From an uncultured Eubacterium sp. (GTDB taxonomy: Bacteria; Bacillota; Clostridia; Peptostreptococcales; Anaerovoracaceae): a DNA stretch of 5,917 bases. Under the pieces are notes generated by a model. It was not told the DNA's origin. It made no database searches and saw nothing but the letters and a program-made list of their open reading frames with translations. Position 1 is the stretch's first letter; every line of letters starts with the position of its first letter. A program made the position numbers and the translations under genes. Below, one piece after another: positions 5,829-5,917 of this stretch. The stretch is from the NCBI GenBank assembly GCA_947367725.1, contig CANBFZ010000128.1:1-5917 (forward strand). Direction: 5' to 3'.

Positions 5829-5917
5829 AACGCAATCATTTTGCAAAAGCAACTCTGTTTTTAGAACTGAATAAAATTTCCAAGGAAAATGATGAAGATC
5901 GCCACAGGACATACGTA
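5829..5917. other. Right-edge segment with no assignable gene
   Basis: I see no recognisable protein in this stretch or in 5735-5787. Two weak possibilities exist. On the minus strand a frame coming from beyond the edge ends with TGA at 5838-5836, 8 nt before the inverted repeat, which would suit a gene end with its terminator. On the plus strand an ATG at 5892 has AAGGA five nt upstream (5882-5886) and stays open to the edge (MKIATGHT), which would be the start of a divergent gene. Too little sequence is present to choose. Confidence 0.25.

Noticed and set aside
5685..5912. A 75-codon minus-strand frame upstream of rpsO
   Set aside because: It runs through the inverted repeat and the rpsO promoter, and the protein is unlike any family I know.

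Overview
The window looks like chromosomal DNA from a low-to-moderate GC Gram-positive anaerobe of the class Clostridia. The reasons are the AAGGAG/GGAGG ribosome binding sites, the sigma-A type promoters, the clostridial-looking S15 and PNPase sequences, and a secreted thioester-domain surface protein of a kind typical of Gram-positive bacteria. All confidently assigned genes lie on the minus strand, so transcription runs from right to left. No rRNA, tRNA, CRISPR array or insertion sequence was seen.

Right part (3068-5917): a housekeeping rpsO-pnp locus. A strong extended -10 promoter (5696-5724) drives a leader of about 80 nt that folds into a long hairpin, followed by rpsO (ribosomal protein S15, 88 aa). 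A textbook intrinsic terminator lies in the 105-bp gap before pnp. No clear promoter lies between that terminator and pnp (polynucleotide phosphorylase, 702 aa), so pnp probably depends on readthrough, and the terminator would set the S15/PNPase ratio. A second terminator closes pnp. A 13-bp inverted repeat separates rpsO from whatever lies beyond the right edge.

Middle (2154-2985): a promoter with a perfect TATAAT box and a 253-aa protein I do not firmly recognise. Its C-terminus looks like a helix-turn-helix of the sigma-region-4/ArpU phage-regulator type.

Left part (1-2149): a strong promoter, an unusually long leader RNA (about 229 nt) holding two hairpins that resemble intrinsic terminators, then a strong ribosome binding site and the first 623 codons of a large secreted surface protein that runs off the left edge. 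The protein has a signal peptide and the Cys / TQxxIW pair of a thioester adhesin domain. At the edge it enters what looks like a CnaB/SpaA-type isopeptide Ig-like domain. The most interesting unit is this adhesin with its structured, possibly conditional leader and the neighbouring putative regulator.
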